Shown: positions 54,261 through 62,774 of the stretch, piece by piece | Position numbering within the stretch: the first letter of the stretch is position 1 | Layout: every line of letters starts with the position of its first letter | Origin: Mesorhizobium sp. B1-1-8 | Lineage (GTDB): Bacteria; Pseudomonadota; Alphaproteobacteria; Rhizobiales; Rhizobiaceae | NCBI RefSeq assembly: GCF_006442795.2 | Contig: NZ_CP083956.1 | Coordinates: forward strand, 5,061,501-5,125,500 | Direction: 5' to 3' | Length of the DNA stretch: 64,000 bases | Translations under genes and position numbers: made by a program | The notes under the pieces: generated by a model | The model's input: only the letters and a program-made list of their open reading frames with translations | Database searches by the model: none | What the model was told of the DNA's origin: nothing

Positions 54261-57200
54261 TCATTCAGCCGCCAGCGCCAGTTGGGGCTGTTCGATGCCC
54301 TCCACGGCTTCCGGCTCGGGCGTCTGCTCGTCCGCCGGCACCTTCTTCGGCTCGCGGCCGAAGAACAGGGCGTAGCCGGCCGGCAGCACCAGGATGGTGA
54401 GCACGGTGGCGACCAGGATACCGCCCATCATCGCGTAGGCCAGCGGCCCCCAGAAGACGCCGCGCGAGATCGGGATCAGCGCCAGCACCGCCGTCATCGC
54501 CGTAAGCATGATCGGGCGGAAGCGGCGGACAGCCGAGCCGACGATCGCCTCCGAGCGTTCCATGCCCCTGGCTATATCCTGGTCTATCTGGTCGACCAGG
54601 ATGATCGAGTTGCGCATGATGATGCCGAGCAGCGCGATGACGCCGAGGATGGCGACGAAGCCGAACGGCGCGCCGCTGATCAAAAGGGCCGCCGCAGCAC
54701 CGATGATGCCGAGCGGGCCGGTTGCCAGCACCAGCATCGCCTTGCCGAAGTTCTGCAGCTGGACCATCAGCAGCACGACGATGACTGCCAGCATGATCGG
54801 CGCCTTGGCGGCGATCGAAGCCTGGCTTTCGGCCGAGTCCTCGGCGCCGCCCTGGATCTCGATCTTGTAGCCGGGGGCGAGGCCGTCACGCAGGGTCTTC
54901 ATGTCGTTGTACATCTTGGTGACGACATCGTTCGACTGCACGCCGTCCGGCAGCGTGGCGCGCACCGAGATGGTCGGCAGGCGGTCGCGCCGCCATTCGA
55001 CGCCCTGCTCCATCACCGGCACGACCTTGGCCACCTGCGACAGCGGCACCGAGCCGCCGAAGTCGGTCGGGATGTAGACGGAATCGACCGAGGACAGGAG
55101 GTGGCGGGTCGCCTCCGGTTCGCGGGCGACGATGGAAACGGTCTCCTCGCCGTCGCGGAAGTCGTCGAGCGGCGCGCCGGACATCGTGGCCTGCAGCATC
55201 TGGCGGATGCGCTGCGAGGTGACGCCGAGCGCGCGGGCGCGGTCCTGGTCGATCACCAGCTTCATCGCCGGCACCGGCTCCAGCCAGTCGTCATGGACAG
55301 CGCCGAGCAGCGGATTGGCCTGGAATTTCGCCTTCACCTCGTCGGCGATGCGACGCACTTCCTGACGATCCGGGCCCATGACCCGCATCTGCACCGGCCA
55401 GCCGGTCGGCGGACCGAGGAACAGGCGATCGACCTTGGCGCGGATCGAGGGGAAGTCCTTAGCAAGGATAGAGCGCAGCTTGACGATCAGCCGCTCACGC
55501 GCCGGCTCGTCCTTGGCCATCACCAGGAGCTGGGCGAAGTTCGGGTTCCTGAGCTGCTGGTCGAGCGGCAGGAAGAAGCGCGGCGCGCCCTCGCCGATGT
55601 AAGTGGCGATGAAGCGCTTGTCCTGATCATCCATCATTTTGGCTTCGAGCGCCTTGGCCTGCGTCTCGACCTCCCTGATCGAGGTGCCTTCCGGCAGCCA
55701 CAGGTCGACCAGGATCTCCGGTCGTGACGACTGCGGGAAGAAGTTCTGCGGAATGAACTGGAAAGCCCACAGGCTGGTTGCGAAAGTGACCAGCGTCATC
55801 ACCAGAACGATGATGCGGTGACGCACGGCCCAGGTGACCGTCGCGCGCAGCCGCCGGTAGAAGCGCGTGTCGAAGACATCGTGATGGGTGCCGGCATGCT
55901 TGCGCTGCTTCAGGATCATGTAGCCCAGCCACGGTGTGAAATAGACCGCCACGAACCACGACACGACCAGCGCTATGCCGACGACGTAGAATAGCGTGCG
56001 CACATATTCGCCGGCAGTGGAGGCCGCGAAACCGACGGGGATGAAGCCGGCCGTGGTGATCAGCGTGCCGGTGAGCATCGGGAAGGCGGTCGAGGAATAG
56101 GCGAAGCTTGCCGCCTCGATCTTGACCAACCCCTCCTCCAGCTTTCGCTCCATCATCTCGACGACGATCATGGCATCATCGACCAGCAGGCCCAGCGCGA
56201 TGATCAGCGCGCCGAGCGAGATACGCTGCAGGTCGATGCCGATTTCGTACATGATGGCAAAGGTGGCGGCGAGCACCAGCGGAATGGCGATCGCGATCAC
56301 CAGGCCCGAACGCCAGCCGATCGACAGGAAGGAGACGACAAGCACGATCAGCAGCGCTTCGCCGAGCGCCTCCATGAATTCGTTGACAGCATCCTTGACG
56401 ACCTCGGGCTGGTCGGAGATCTGGTCGACAACAACGCCGTAGGGCAGGCCTTCCTCGAAACGCTTGTAGGTCGCCTCGACGTCCTTGCCGACGTCCCTGA
56501 CGTTGAAGCCCTTGGCCATGACGACGCCGACCTGGACGCTATCGTGGCCGTTGAAGCGGTACTTGCGCTGGTAAGGATCCTCGAGACCTGAGGTGACGGT
56601 GGCGATATCGCCGAGCCGCGTCACCTGGTTGCCGGAACGCAGCCTGAGCTCGCGGATGTCGGCGGCCCTGGTCACATCGCCTTCGACCGAGATGCGCACC
56701 GAGCGCAGGCCGGTGTCGACGGAACCCGCCGGATCGACATTGTTCTGACCCTTGATGGCGTTCTGCAGGTCGACCATCGTCAGGCCGCGCTCGGCCAGCG
56801 CCTTGGACGAGACGTCGACATAGATCTTCTCCGGCTGGTCGCCGATGATGACGGCCTTCTCGACACCCGGCGTCGTCAACAGCATGTCGCGCGCCTGGAT
56901 GGCGAACTTCTTCAGCTCCGGATAGCTGTAGCCGTCGCCGCTGATCGAATGCAGCGTGATGAAGGTGTCGCCGAACTCATCGTTGAAATAAGGGCCGAGC
57001 AGGCCTTGCGGCAATTCGTTGGCGATGTCGCCGACCTTCTTGCGCACCTGGTAGAAGGCGTCCTTGACCTCGGCGGTGTTGGTGTCGCCCTTCACCTGAA
57101 GCGTGATGATGGCGCTGCCGGCGCGGGTGTAGGAACGGACGAAATCGAGATGCGGCGTTTCCTGCAGCTTGCGCTCGATCTTGTTGACGACCTGGTCCTC

Positions 57201-57413
57201 CATGTCCTTGATCGAGGCGCCGGGCCACACCGCCTGCACGACCATGACGCGGAAGGTGAAATCGGGGTCTTCCTTCTGGCCCATGCGCATCAGGCCGAGG
57301 GCGCCGGCAAGGATGATCAGGCCGAACAGGAAGCGCGCGATGCTCGGATGTCCGATCGCCCAGCGCGAGAGGTTGAAAGGCCGCTTTTCAGTGGTGCTGC
57401 TGTCGGTGGTCAT
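54261..57413 (-). CDS. RND-family efflux permease
   Basis: A 1050-residue inner-membrane RND pump. The paired aspartates are in LGLLVDDAMIVVEMMERK. At the position of the relay lysine the sequence reads GIIMRNSIILVDQI, so arginine replaces lysine, a change seen in a separate RND branch. Two porter repeats and twelve helices are recognisable. ATG 57413 is chosen over TTG 57431. It is the last gene of the TetR-adaptor-pump set, 251 bases after the adaptor; that gap holds no gene I can support. Confidence 0.93.
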   Translation of the reverse strand: MTTDSSTTEKRPFNLSRWAIGHPSIARFLFGLIILAGALGLMRMGQKEDPDFTFRVMVVQAVWPGASIKDMEDQVVNKIERKLQETPHLDFVRSYTRAGSAIITLQVKGDTNTAEVKDAFYQVRKKVGDIANELPQGLLGPYFNDEFGDTFITLHSISGDGYSYPELKKFAIQARDMLLTTPGVEKAVIIGDQPEKIYVDVSSKALAERGLTMVDLQNAIKGQNNVDPAGSVDTGLRSVRISVEGDVTRAADIRELRLRSGNQVTRLGDIATVTSGLEDPYQRKYRFNGHDSVQVGVVMAKGFNVRDVGKDVEATYKRFEEGLPYGVVVDQISDQPEVVKDAVNEFMEALGEALLIVLVVSFLSIGWRSGLVIAIAIPLVLAATFAIMYEIGIDLQRISLGALIIALGLLVDDAMIVVEMMERKLEEGLVKIEAASFAYSSTAFPMLTGTLITTAGFIPVGFAASTAGEYVRTLFYVVGIALVVSWFVAVYFTPWLGYMILKQRKHAGTHHDVFDTRFYRRLRATVTWAVRHRIIVLVMTLVTFATSLWAFQFIPQNFFPQSSRPEILVDLWLPEGTSIREVETQAKALEAKMMDDQDKRFIATYIGEGAPRFFLPLDQQLRNPNFAQLLVMAKDEPARERLIVKLRSILAKDFPSIRAKVDRLFLGPPTGWPVQMRVMGPDRQEVRRIADEVKAKFQANPLLGAVHDDWLEPVPAMKLVIDQDRARALGVTSQRIRQMLQATMSGAPLDDFRDGEETVSIVAREPEATRHLLSSVDSVYIPTDFGGSVPLSQVAKVVPVMEQGVEWRRDRLPTISVRATLPDGVQSNDVVTKMYNDMKTLRDGLAPGYKIEIQGGAEDSAESQASIAAKAPIMLAVIVVLLMVQLQNFGKAMLVLATGPLGIIGAAAALLISGAPFGFVAILGVIALLGIIMRNSIILVDQIDQDIARGMERSEAIVGSAVRRFRPIMLTAMTAVLALIPISRGVFWGPLAYAMMGGILVATVLTILVLPAGYALFFGREPKKVPADEQTPEPEAVEGIEQPQLALAAE

Positions 57414-57664
57414 GGCGTCAGTCCAGTCCAATTAATCGGCAAAGCACGTTCGTCATGCCGCGTATGAATTTCTGTCTGGCTTCCGGGCGGCGAGGCTCCC
57501 CGAGCGGAGAGACACTCATCGCGGTGGGACGCTGCATCGATGCGCGGGGGGAACATCGACCCGGCGTCTCCACGAACGGGCGCCTGCCGCCCGGAAACCA
57601 TGACCTGCCTGACCTCGCGTCTTAGCGGAGCGACGTCAGACTGGATTTGTATTTCGCTCGGCCG

Positions 57665-58828
57665 TCAGCGCAGGCTGCTGGTGGCCGCGACATCATCGTC
57701 CGCCGAGGCGGACTGCAAGGCATTGTCGCCGGAGAGCTTGACCTTCAGGTTCTCGGTCATGAACTGGGTGCCCGCCGCAACCACCACGTCGCCCTGCTTC
57801 AGGCCGTCGGCCACCGCGACGCCGTCGGCGGTGAAGTTCGCAACCTTGATCGGGCGCGGATGAACCGTGTCGCTGCCGCGGTCGACCGTCCAGACGATCT
57901 GCTTGCCGTCCTTCTCAGCCATCGCGCTCAGCGGGATCGAGACCAGTTGCGCCTTGCTGCCGACGGTCGCCTGCACATTGGCGGTCATGCCGAGCAGCAC
58001 GCGCGGGTCGTTGGGGAGCGAGACGCGGACGGCGAAGGTGCGCGACTGCGGGTCGGCGCTGCCGGCAACCTCGCGGACCTTGCCGTCGAGGGTCAGCGCA
58101 TCGTCGGACCAGAAGCTCGCCTTGACTTCCTTGCCGGGCTTGAAGCCGGCAATGTCCATCTCCGGCACGGCGATCAGCACTTCCTTCTCGCCGTCGACCG
58201 CAACCGTCATCACCGGCGTGCCGGCGCCGACCACCTGGCCGACATCGGCGCTGACCGCGGTGACGATGCCGTCCTGGGTTGCCTTGAGATCGGTGTAATG
58301 GACTTGGTTCTGCGCCTGGGCCAGCGTCGAGCGGGCGGCGTCGCGGGTCGCCACCGCCTGGTCATAGGTCAGGTTCGCCTGATCGAGCTGGGATTTCGGG
58401 GCGAAGTTCTTGGCGTAAAGCTGCTCGGCGCGCTTCTTGGCGAGATCGACCGTCTCGACCTGCCGTTCGGCGGCATCGAGACTGGCCGTGGCGCTCTTCA
58501 CGGAGAGCTCGTAATCGGAAGGATCGACGCGGGCCAGAACGTCGCCCGAGTTTACATGCTGGCCGATGTCGACGAGCCGCTCGGTGACCTTGCCGGCGAT
58601 GCGGAAGCCGAGATTCATTTCGATGCGGGCGCGCACCGAGCCGGAGTAGTCGAGCTGGCGGGTGGTCTGCGCCTCCCCGATCTCGACGACCTTGACCGGC
58701 CGGAGAACTTCCTGGACGACCGCCGCCTTCTCCTGGCTGCAGCCGGCAAGGCCGAGCGCCACAATGAGGCCGGCGACTGGGAGGCCGGCGGCTGGCAGCC
58801 TGCGGAGGATGGAACTGGACAAAGACAC
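57665..58828 (-). CDS. RND efflux periplasmic adaptor lipoprotein
   Basis: A 387-residue membrane fusion protein. The N-terminus is a lipoprotein signal (VAGLIVALGLAGCSQE, cysteine in an L-A-G-C box). Then come lipoyl and barrel-sandwich parts (YSGSVRARIEMNLGFRIAGK, TDLKATQDGIVTAVSADVGQ) around a helical hairpin. It starts at GTG 58828 with GGGAG upstream; 49 upstream in-frame codons are not family-like. It lies between the TetR gene and the pump, in one transcription direction. Confidence 0.92.
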   Translation of the reverse strand: MSLSSSILRRLPAAGLPVAGLIVALGLAGCSQEKAAVVQEVLRPVKVVEIGEAQTTRQLDYSGSVRARIEMNLGFRIAGKVTERLVDIGQHVNSGDVLARVDPSDYELSVKSATASLDAAERQVETVDLAKKRAEQLYAKNFAPKSQLDQANLTYDQAVATRDAARSTLAQAQNQVHYTDLKATQDGIVTAVSADVGQVVGAGTPVMTVAVDGEKEVLIAVPEMDIAGFKPGKEVKASFWSDDALTLDGKVREVAGSADPQSRTFAVRVSLPNDPRVLLGMTANVQATVGSKAQLVSIPLSAMAEKDGKQIVWTVDRGSDTVHPRPIKVANFTADGVAVADGLKQGDVVVAAGTQFMTENLKVKLSGDNALQSASADDDVAATSSLR

Positions 58829-58881
58829 GTTAGCACTCCCGAACTGGAGATGATCGTCGACCGGCACCCGGCGGGCGGCGG

Positions 58882-59487
58882 CTATTTCAAGGCTCTGATT
58901 GCGTAGTCGATGAGATCGTCGGGCATCGCCCGGTTGGTCTTGGCAAGGCACTGCGCGACCATCTGCGGATGGCACAGGATAACGGTGGCGGCGCCGAAAC
59001 AGCGCGAGGCGATCACCGGATCCTGCTCTCTGAACTCGCCGGCCGCGATGCCGTCGCGTATCACATCGGCGAACAGGTCGTGGATGCTGTCGATATGCTT
59101 GTCGATGACGCCCCAGTCGCGTTCCAGCGCGACGATGACCATCTCATGCACCTTCTGGTCGTCGAGCATGACTTCCATTGTCATCTTGTACTGGGCATGC
59201 ACGTAGCGACGCAGCCGTTCCTCGGCGCTGATCGGCAGGCGCGAAATCTCGTAGGCCATCCTGTAGCTGGCGCCGAGCAGACGGGCGCAGACTGCCTGGT
59301 GGATTTCGACCTTGGAAGCGAAGAAACGGTAGATATTGGCCGGCGACATGCCGAGCTCGCGGGCGATGTCGGCGACGTTGGTCTTGCCGTAACCATAGTG
59401 ACGGAACAGGCGTTCGGCACAGTCGAGAATGCGCGTCACATTCTCCTGGCGGGCGGGGTCTGCCACTATGTTGGCGGCTTCGGACAT
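58882..59487 (-). CDS. TetR-family repressor of the efflux operon
   Basis: A 201-residue regulator with the TetR helix-turn-helix (TNVADIARELGMSPANIYRF) and a helical ligand-binding C-terminal domain of the AcrR/TetR_C type. A nearly perfect inverted repeat lies 14 bases upstream of its start. The adaptor gene follows 53 bases downstream, so repressor, adaptor and pump can be controlled together by pump substrates. Confidence 0.93.
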   Translation of the reverse strand: MSEAANIVADPARQENVTRILDCAERLFRHYGYGKTNVADIARELGMSPANIYRFFASKVEIHQAVCARLLGASYRMAYEISRLPISAEERLRRYVHAQYKMTMEVMLDDQKVHEMVIVALERDWGVIDKHIDSIHDLFADVIRDGIAAGEFREQDPVIASRCFGAATVILCHPQMVAQCLAKTNRAMPDDLIDYAIRALK

Positions 59488-59500
59488 GGCTCTCTGTCGT

Positions 59501-59538
59501 TTTACGAATGACGAATTTCAACTTTCGTCACTCGTAAA
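59501..59538. promoter_or_regulatory. TetR operator
   Basis: TTTACGAATGACGAA (59501-59515) and TTCGTCACTCGTAAA (59524-59538) are complementary at 14 of 15 positions with an 8-base spacer. The dyad lies just upstream of the TetR gene and overlaps its likely promoter, as expected for autorepression. Confidence 0.8.
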
Positions 59539-59879
59539 TCGAAAAATGTTCGATGTCAACGCGGAATCGACGTACGCGTACAAATGATGACAGATGGTGA
59601 CAGTGAGCGGGTGCCATAAACGACGTCAGCGGTCGGGTACAGGTGCTTGTGCCGTCGTCATCTACGGGCGAAGCAAGGAGCGAAGCGACGCGCGCAGACC
59701 CGAGGATCTATTCCGTGACGCTTACCGAAGAATGAGGCGGATCAAAATGGTACGCCGATTTTGTGCAGTGCCCGCTGGCGGCTATTCTCGGCCGCCGGAG
59801 CGCTGCCGCGAGGTAACGGCATGGATCCTAGGATTTCCGCGACGTCGCTTCGCGACTGCTCCACCCTAGGATGACGAAG
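59539..59879. other. Intergenic region with degenerate repeat sequence
   Basis: No gene is seen. The stretch from about 59653 (GTCGTCATCTACGGGCG, GACCCGAGGATCTATTCCG) and the part from 59817 resemble copies of the rhizobial repeat with CGTCATCCT-GG and CCGAGGATCCATGCCG segments. The latter forms a stem-loop at 59825-59872: ATCCTAGG/CCTAGGAT outer stem and GTCGC/GCGAC inner stem. Being next to the 3' end of the acyl-CoA synthetase gene, it may also act as its terminator. Confidence 0.55.
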
Positions 59880-61520
59880 TCAGGCGCCCTTCGCCATCTC
59901 CCGCAGCCGGAACTTCTGGATCTTCCCGGTCGAGGTTTTCGGAATCTCGGCGAATACCACCGCCTTCGGCACCTTGAAGCGGGCTAGCAGGCCACGGCAG
60001 TGCTCGATGATCTCCGCCTCCGTCGCCGCCTTGCCGGGCTTCAGCTCAATATAGGCGACCGGCACCTCGCCCCATTTGTCGTCCGCGCGGGCGACGACAC
60101 CACACGAAGCGACGGCCGGATGCTTGTAGAGCGCGTCCTCGACCTCGATCGACGAGATGTTCTCGCCGCCGGAGATGATGATGTCCTTGGAGCGGTCCTT
60201 GAGCTGGATGTAGCCGTCGGGATGCATGACGCCGAGGTCGCCGGAGTGGAACCAGCCGCCGGCGAAGGCTTCGTCGCTCGCTTTCCTGTTCTTCAGATAG
60301 CCCTTCATGACGATGTTGCCGCGGAACATGACCTCTCCGATGGTCTCGCCGTCGGCGGGCGTCTCCGTCATCGTCTCGGGGTTCATCACCTTCAGCCCCT
60401 CGAGCGCGGCGTAGCGAACGCCCTGGCGCGCCTTTTTCGCCGCCCTCGGCCCCCTCTCCAACTCGTCCCACTCATTGTGCCACTCGTTGACCACCGCAGG
60501 CCCATAGGTCTCGGTCAGGCCGTAGAGATGGGTGACGGCAAAGCCGGCATCGGCCATGCCGGAGAGCACGGCCTCCGGCGGCGGTGCGGCGGCAGTGTTG
60601 AAGGTGACGGTCTGCGGAAACTGGCGCTTGTCCTCATCCTTCGCGTTGATCAGCACAGACATGACGATCGGCGCGCCGCAGAGGTGGGTGACGCCATGGT
60701 CGGCGATGGCGTCGTAGATCGGCTTCGGCCGCACCCAGCGCAGGCAGACATGGGTGCCGGCCTGCACCGCGAGCGTCCACGGAAAGCACCAGCCGTTGCA
60801 GTGGAACATCGGCAGCGTCCACAGATAGACCGCGTGCTTGGCCATGCCGGCATGAATGGTGTTGGTATAGGCCATCAGCGCAGCACCGCGATGGTGGTAG
60901 ACGACACCCTTCGGGTTGCCGGTGGTGCCGGAGGTGTAATTGAGCGAGATGGCGTCCCACTCGTCGTCGGGCATCGACCAGGCGAAATCCGCATCGCCGC
61001 AGGCGAGAAAATCCTTATAGTCGATCGAGCCGATCCGCTCGCCTTTCGGATAGGGCGCGTCGGCGGCATAATCGGGGTCGTCATAGTCGATGAGCAAAGG
61101 CCTGGCCTTCGCCAATGCCAGCGCTTCCCTGACCACGCCGGAGAATTCGCGGTCGACGATCAGCACCCTGGTTTCGGCATGGTCGAGCTGGAACGCGATG
61201 ACGGCCGCGTCGAGGCGGGTGTTCAGCGAATGCAGCACCGCTTTGGTCATCGGCACACCGAAATGCGCTTCCAGCATCGGCGGCGTGTTCGACAGCATCA
61301 CCGTCACCGTGTCGCCCTTGCCGATGCCGTGCTTCGACAATGCCGAGGCGAGCTTCAGCGAGCACCGCCAGAATTCGCGATAGGTGATGCGCTGGCTGCC
61401 ATGGATGATGGCGACATGGTCGGGATAGGTCTTTGCCGCCCGCTCGAGGTAGGTGAGCGGCGTCAGCGGCTGGTGGTTGGCGGCATTCCTGTCGAGATTC
61501 TGTTCGTAGGGATTGGCCAT
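59880..61520 (-). CDS. Acyl-CoA synthetase (AMP-forming, ANL superfamily)
   Basis: A 546-residue adenylating enzyme that activates a carboxylic acid with ATP and joins it to CoA. Core motifs are YTSGTTGNPKG (phosphate loop), HLYGLTETYG, GWFHSGDLGVMHPDGYIQL and the C-terminal lysine motif PKTSTGKIQKFRLRE. Overall it looks like medium-chain or methylmercaptopropionate-type ligases (DmdB-like), but substrate is uncertain. It is divergent from the SorC-type regulator at 61725, with no metabolic partner gene visible next to it. Confidence 0.92.
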   Translation of the reverse strand: MANPYEQNLDRNAANHQPLTPLTYLERAAKTYPDHVAIIHGSQRITYREFWRCSLKLASALSKHGIGKGDTVTVMLSNTPPMLEAHFGVPMTKAVLHSLNTRLDAAVIAFQLDHAETRVLIVDREFSGVVREALALAKARPLLIDYDDPDYAADAPYPKGERIGSIDYKDFLACGDADFAWSMPDDEWDAISLNYTSGTTGNPKGVVYHHRGAALMAYTNTIHAGMAKHAVYLWTLPMFHCNGWCFPWTLAVQAGTHVCLRWVRPKPIYDAIADHGVTHLCGAPIVMSVLINAKDEDKRQFPQTVTFNTAAAPPPEAVLSGMADAGFAVTHLYGLTETYGPAVVNEWHNEWDELERGPRAAKKARQGVRYAALEGLKVMNPETMTETPADGETIGEVMFRGNIVMKGYLKNRKASDEAFAGGWFHSGDLGVMHPDGYIQLKDRSKDIIISGGENISSIEVEDALYKHPAVASCGVVARADDKWGEVPVAYIELKPGKAATEAEIIEHCRGLLARFKVPKAVVFAEIPKTSTGKIQKFRLREMAKGA

Positions 61521-61724
61521 CCCATCCTCCCCAAAGTCTTTTCGAGCTTTCTAACCGCTGGTCGGCGATCATGCCATCCCCCTGAACGCCCGGGAAATGC
61601 TATCATATGCGTGCCCCCTGGAATGGCCGTCTCGATCAGATCGCAACCGGTAGGCGTTTGCACTAACTTGCCCCGATTTGACTTTTGTCGAGAGCCGTGA
61701 CTAATGTCAGCCTCAGGAGGCGGC

Positions 61725-62690
61725 ATGGCAATCCGACCGGCAGAACAGCTCATTCACAAGGCCGCCTGGCTCTACTATGCGCATGGCCTGCGCCAGGACC
61801 AAGTGGCGAGCCAGCTCAACATTTCCCGCGCTTCGGTCGCCATGTATCTGCGCAAGGCGCGCGAGACCGGCATCGTCAACATCTCGACCTCGACGCAGCT
61901 GTTCACCGATGACGTCATGGCGCGCCGGCTGGAGGACGCCCTTAAGCTCGACGTCGTCTGGATCGCGCCGGAAAACGCCTATGTCACTGATGCCTCGACC
62001 GACATCGCGGTGCTCGCGGCGAGCGTCTTTCTCGAGCTGGTGAAGAAGGGCGACCGCATCGGCGTCGCCTGGGGCCGCACCGTCTACACCATCGCCGACA
62101 TCATGTCCTATGCCGATCTTCAGGACGTCACCGTGGTGCAGCTTTGCGGCAATCTCGGAGCGCCCTATTCCTACCGGCCGGACCAGTGCACGATGGAGAT
62201 TGCGCGGCGGCTCAACGCCAAGGGCCTGAATTTCTATGCGCCGCTGGTGCTGTCGAGCGAAGAGCTGGCGCAAGGCCTGCGCGCCGAGCCGGTGATCCGT
62301 GACCAGCTTGCCGGCATCAGCGATTGCGATCTGGCGCTCTACTCCGTCGGCGCGGTCGATGCCGACAGCCATCTGGTCAAATGCGGCGCGCTGACCGCCG
62401 ACGAAATGGCGGCGCTGCGCAGGCAAGGCGCGGCCGGCGTCATCGCCGGGCAGATCATCGACGCCAAGGGCGAGGTGCTCGACTGCAGTTACAACAGGCG
62501 GGTGATTTCCGCCGAGCTCACCTCGCTGCGCGCCATCGACAAGCGCCTGATGGTGGTGCAGGAAGACAGCAAGTTCGAGCCGCTGCTGGCAGCGATCGCC
62601 GGCGGGCTCTGCACGCATCTGGTGATCGGCGCGCACATGGCCGGGCGCCTTCTCGACCACGCCGGGGCGGCGAACAAGAAGGCATCCTAG
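61725..62690 (+). CDS. SorC/DeoR-family sugar-binding transcriptional regulator
   Basis: A 321-residue regulator with an N-terminal helix-turn-helix (LRQDQVASQLNISRASVAMY, LRKARETG) and a sugar-phosphate-binding domain (GDRIGVAWGRTVYTIADIMS, GEVLDCSYNRRVISAELTSL). ATG 61725 has GGAGG five bases upstream; ATG 61704 would add seven residues. It probably controls the aldolase/dehydrogenase gene that begins 84 bases after it. It is a separate gene from the regulator at 18245 and shares only the family. Confidence 0.92.
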   Translation: MAIRPAEQLIHKAAWLYYAHGLRQDQVASQLNISRASVAMYLRKARETGIVNISTSTQLFTDDVMARRLEDALKLDVVWIAPENAYVTDASTDIAVLAASVFLELVKKGDRIGVAWGRTVYTIADIMSYADLQDVTVVQLCGNLGAPYSYRPDQCTMEIARRLNAKGLNFYAPLVLSSEELAQGLRAEPVIRDQLAGISDCDLALYSVGAVDADSHLVKCGALTADEMAALRRQGAAGVIAGQIIDAKGEVLDCSYNRRVISAELTSLRAIDKRLMVVQEDSKFEPLLAAIAGGLCTHLVIGAHMAGRLLDHAGAANKKAS

Positions 62691-62774
62691 AAACCATCCT
62701 CGCCGCGTCTGTCATAAGAGCGTCGCGGCTTCCTGTTCATGAGCAACAAAAAGACGGACATCGGACGGAACGAC

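Noticed and set aside
57414..57664. Possible small gene between adaptor and pump
   Set aside because: Short open frames exist, but none has a ribosome site or protein-like sequence; left as non-coding.
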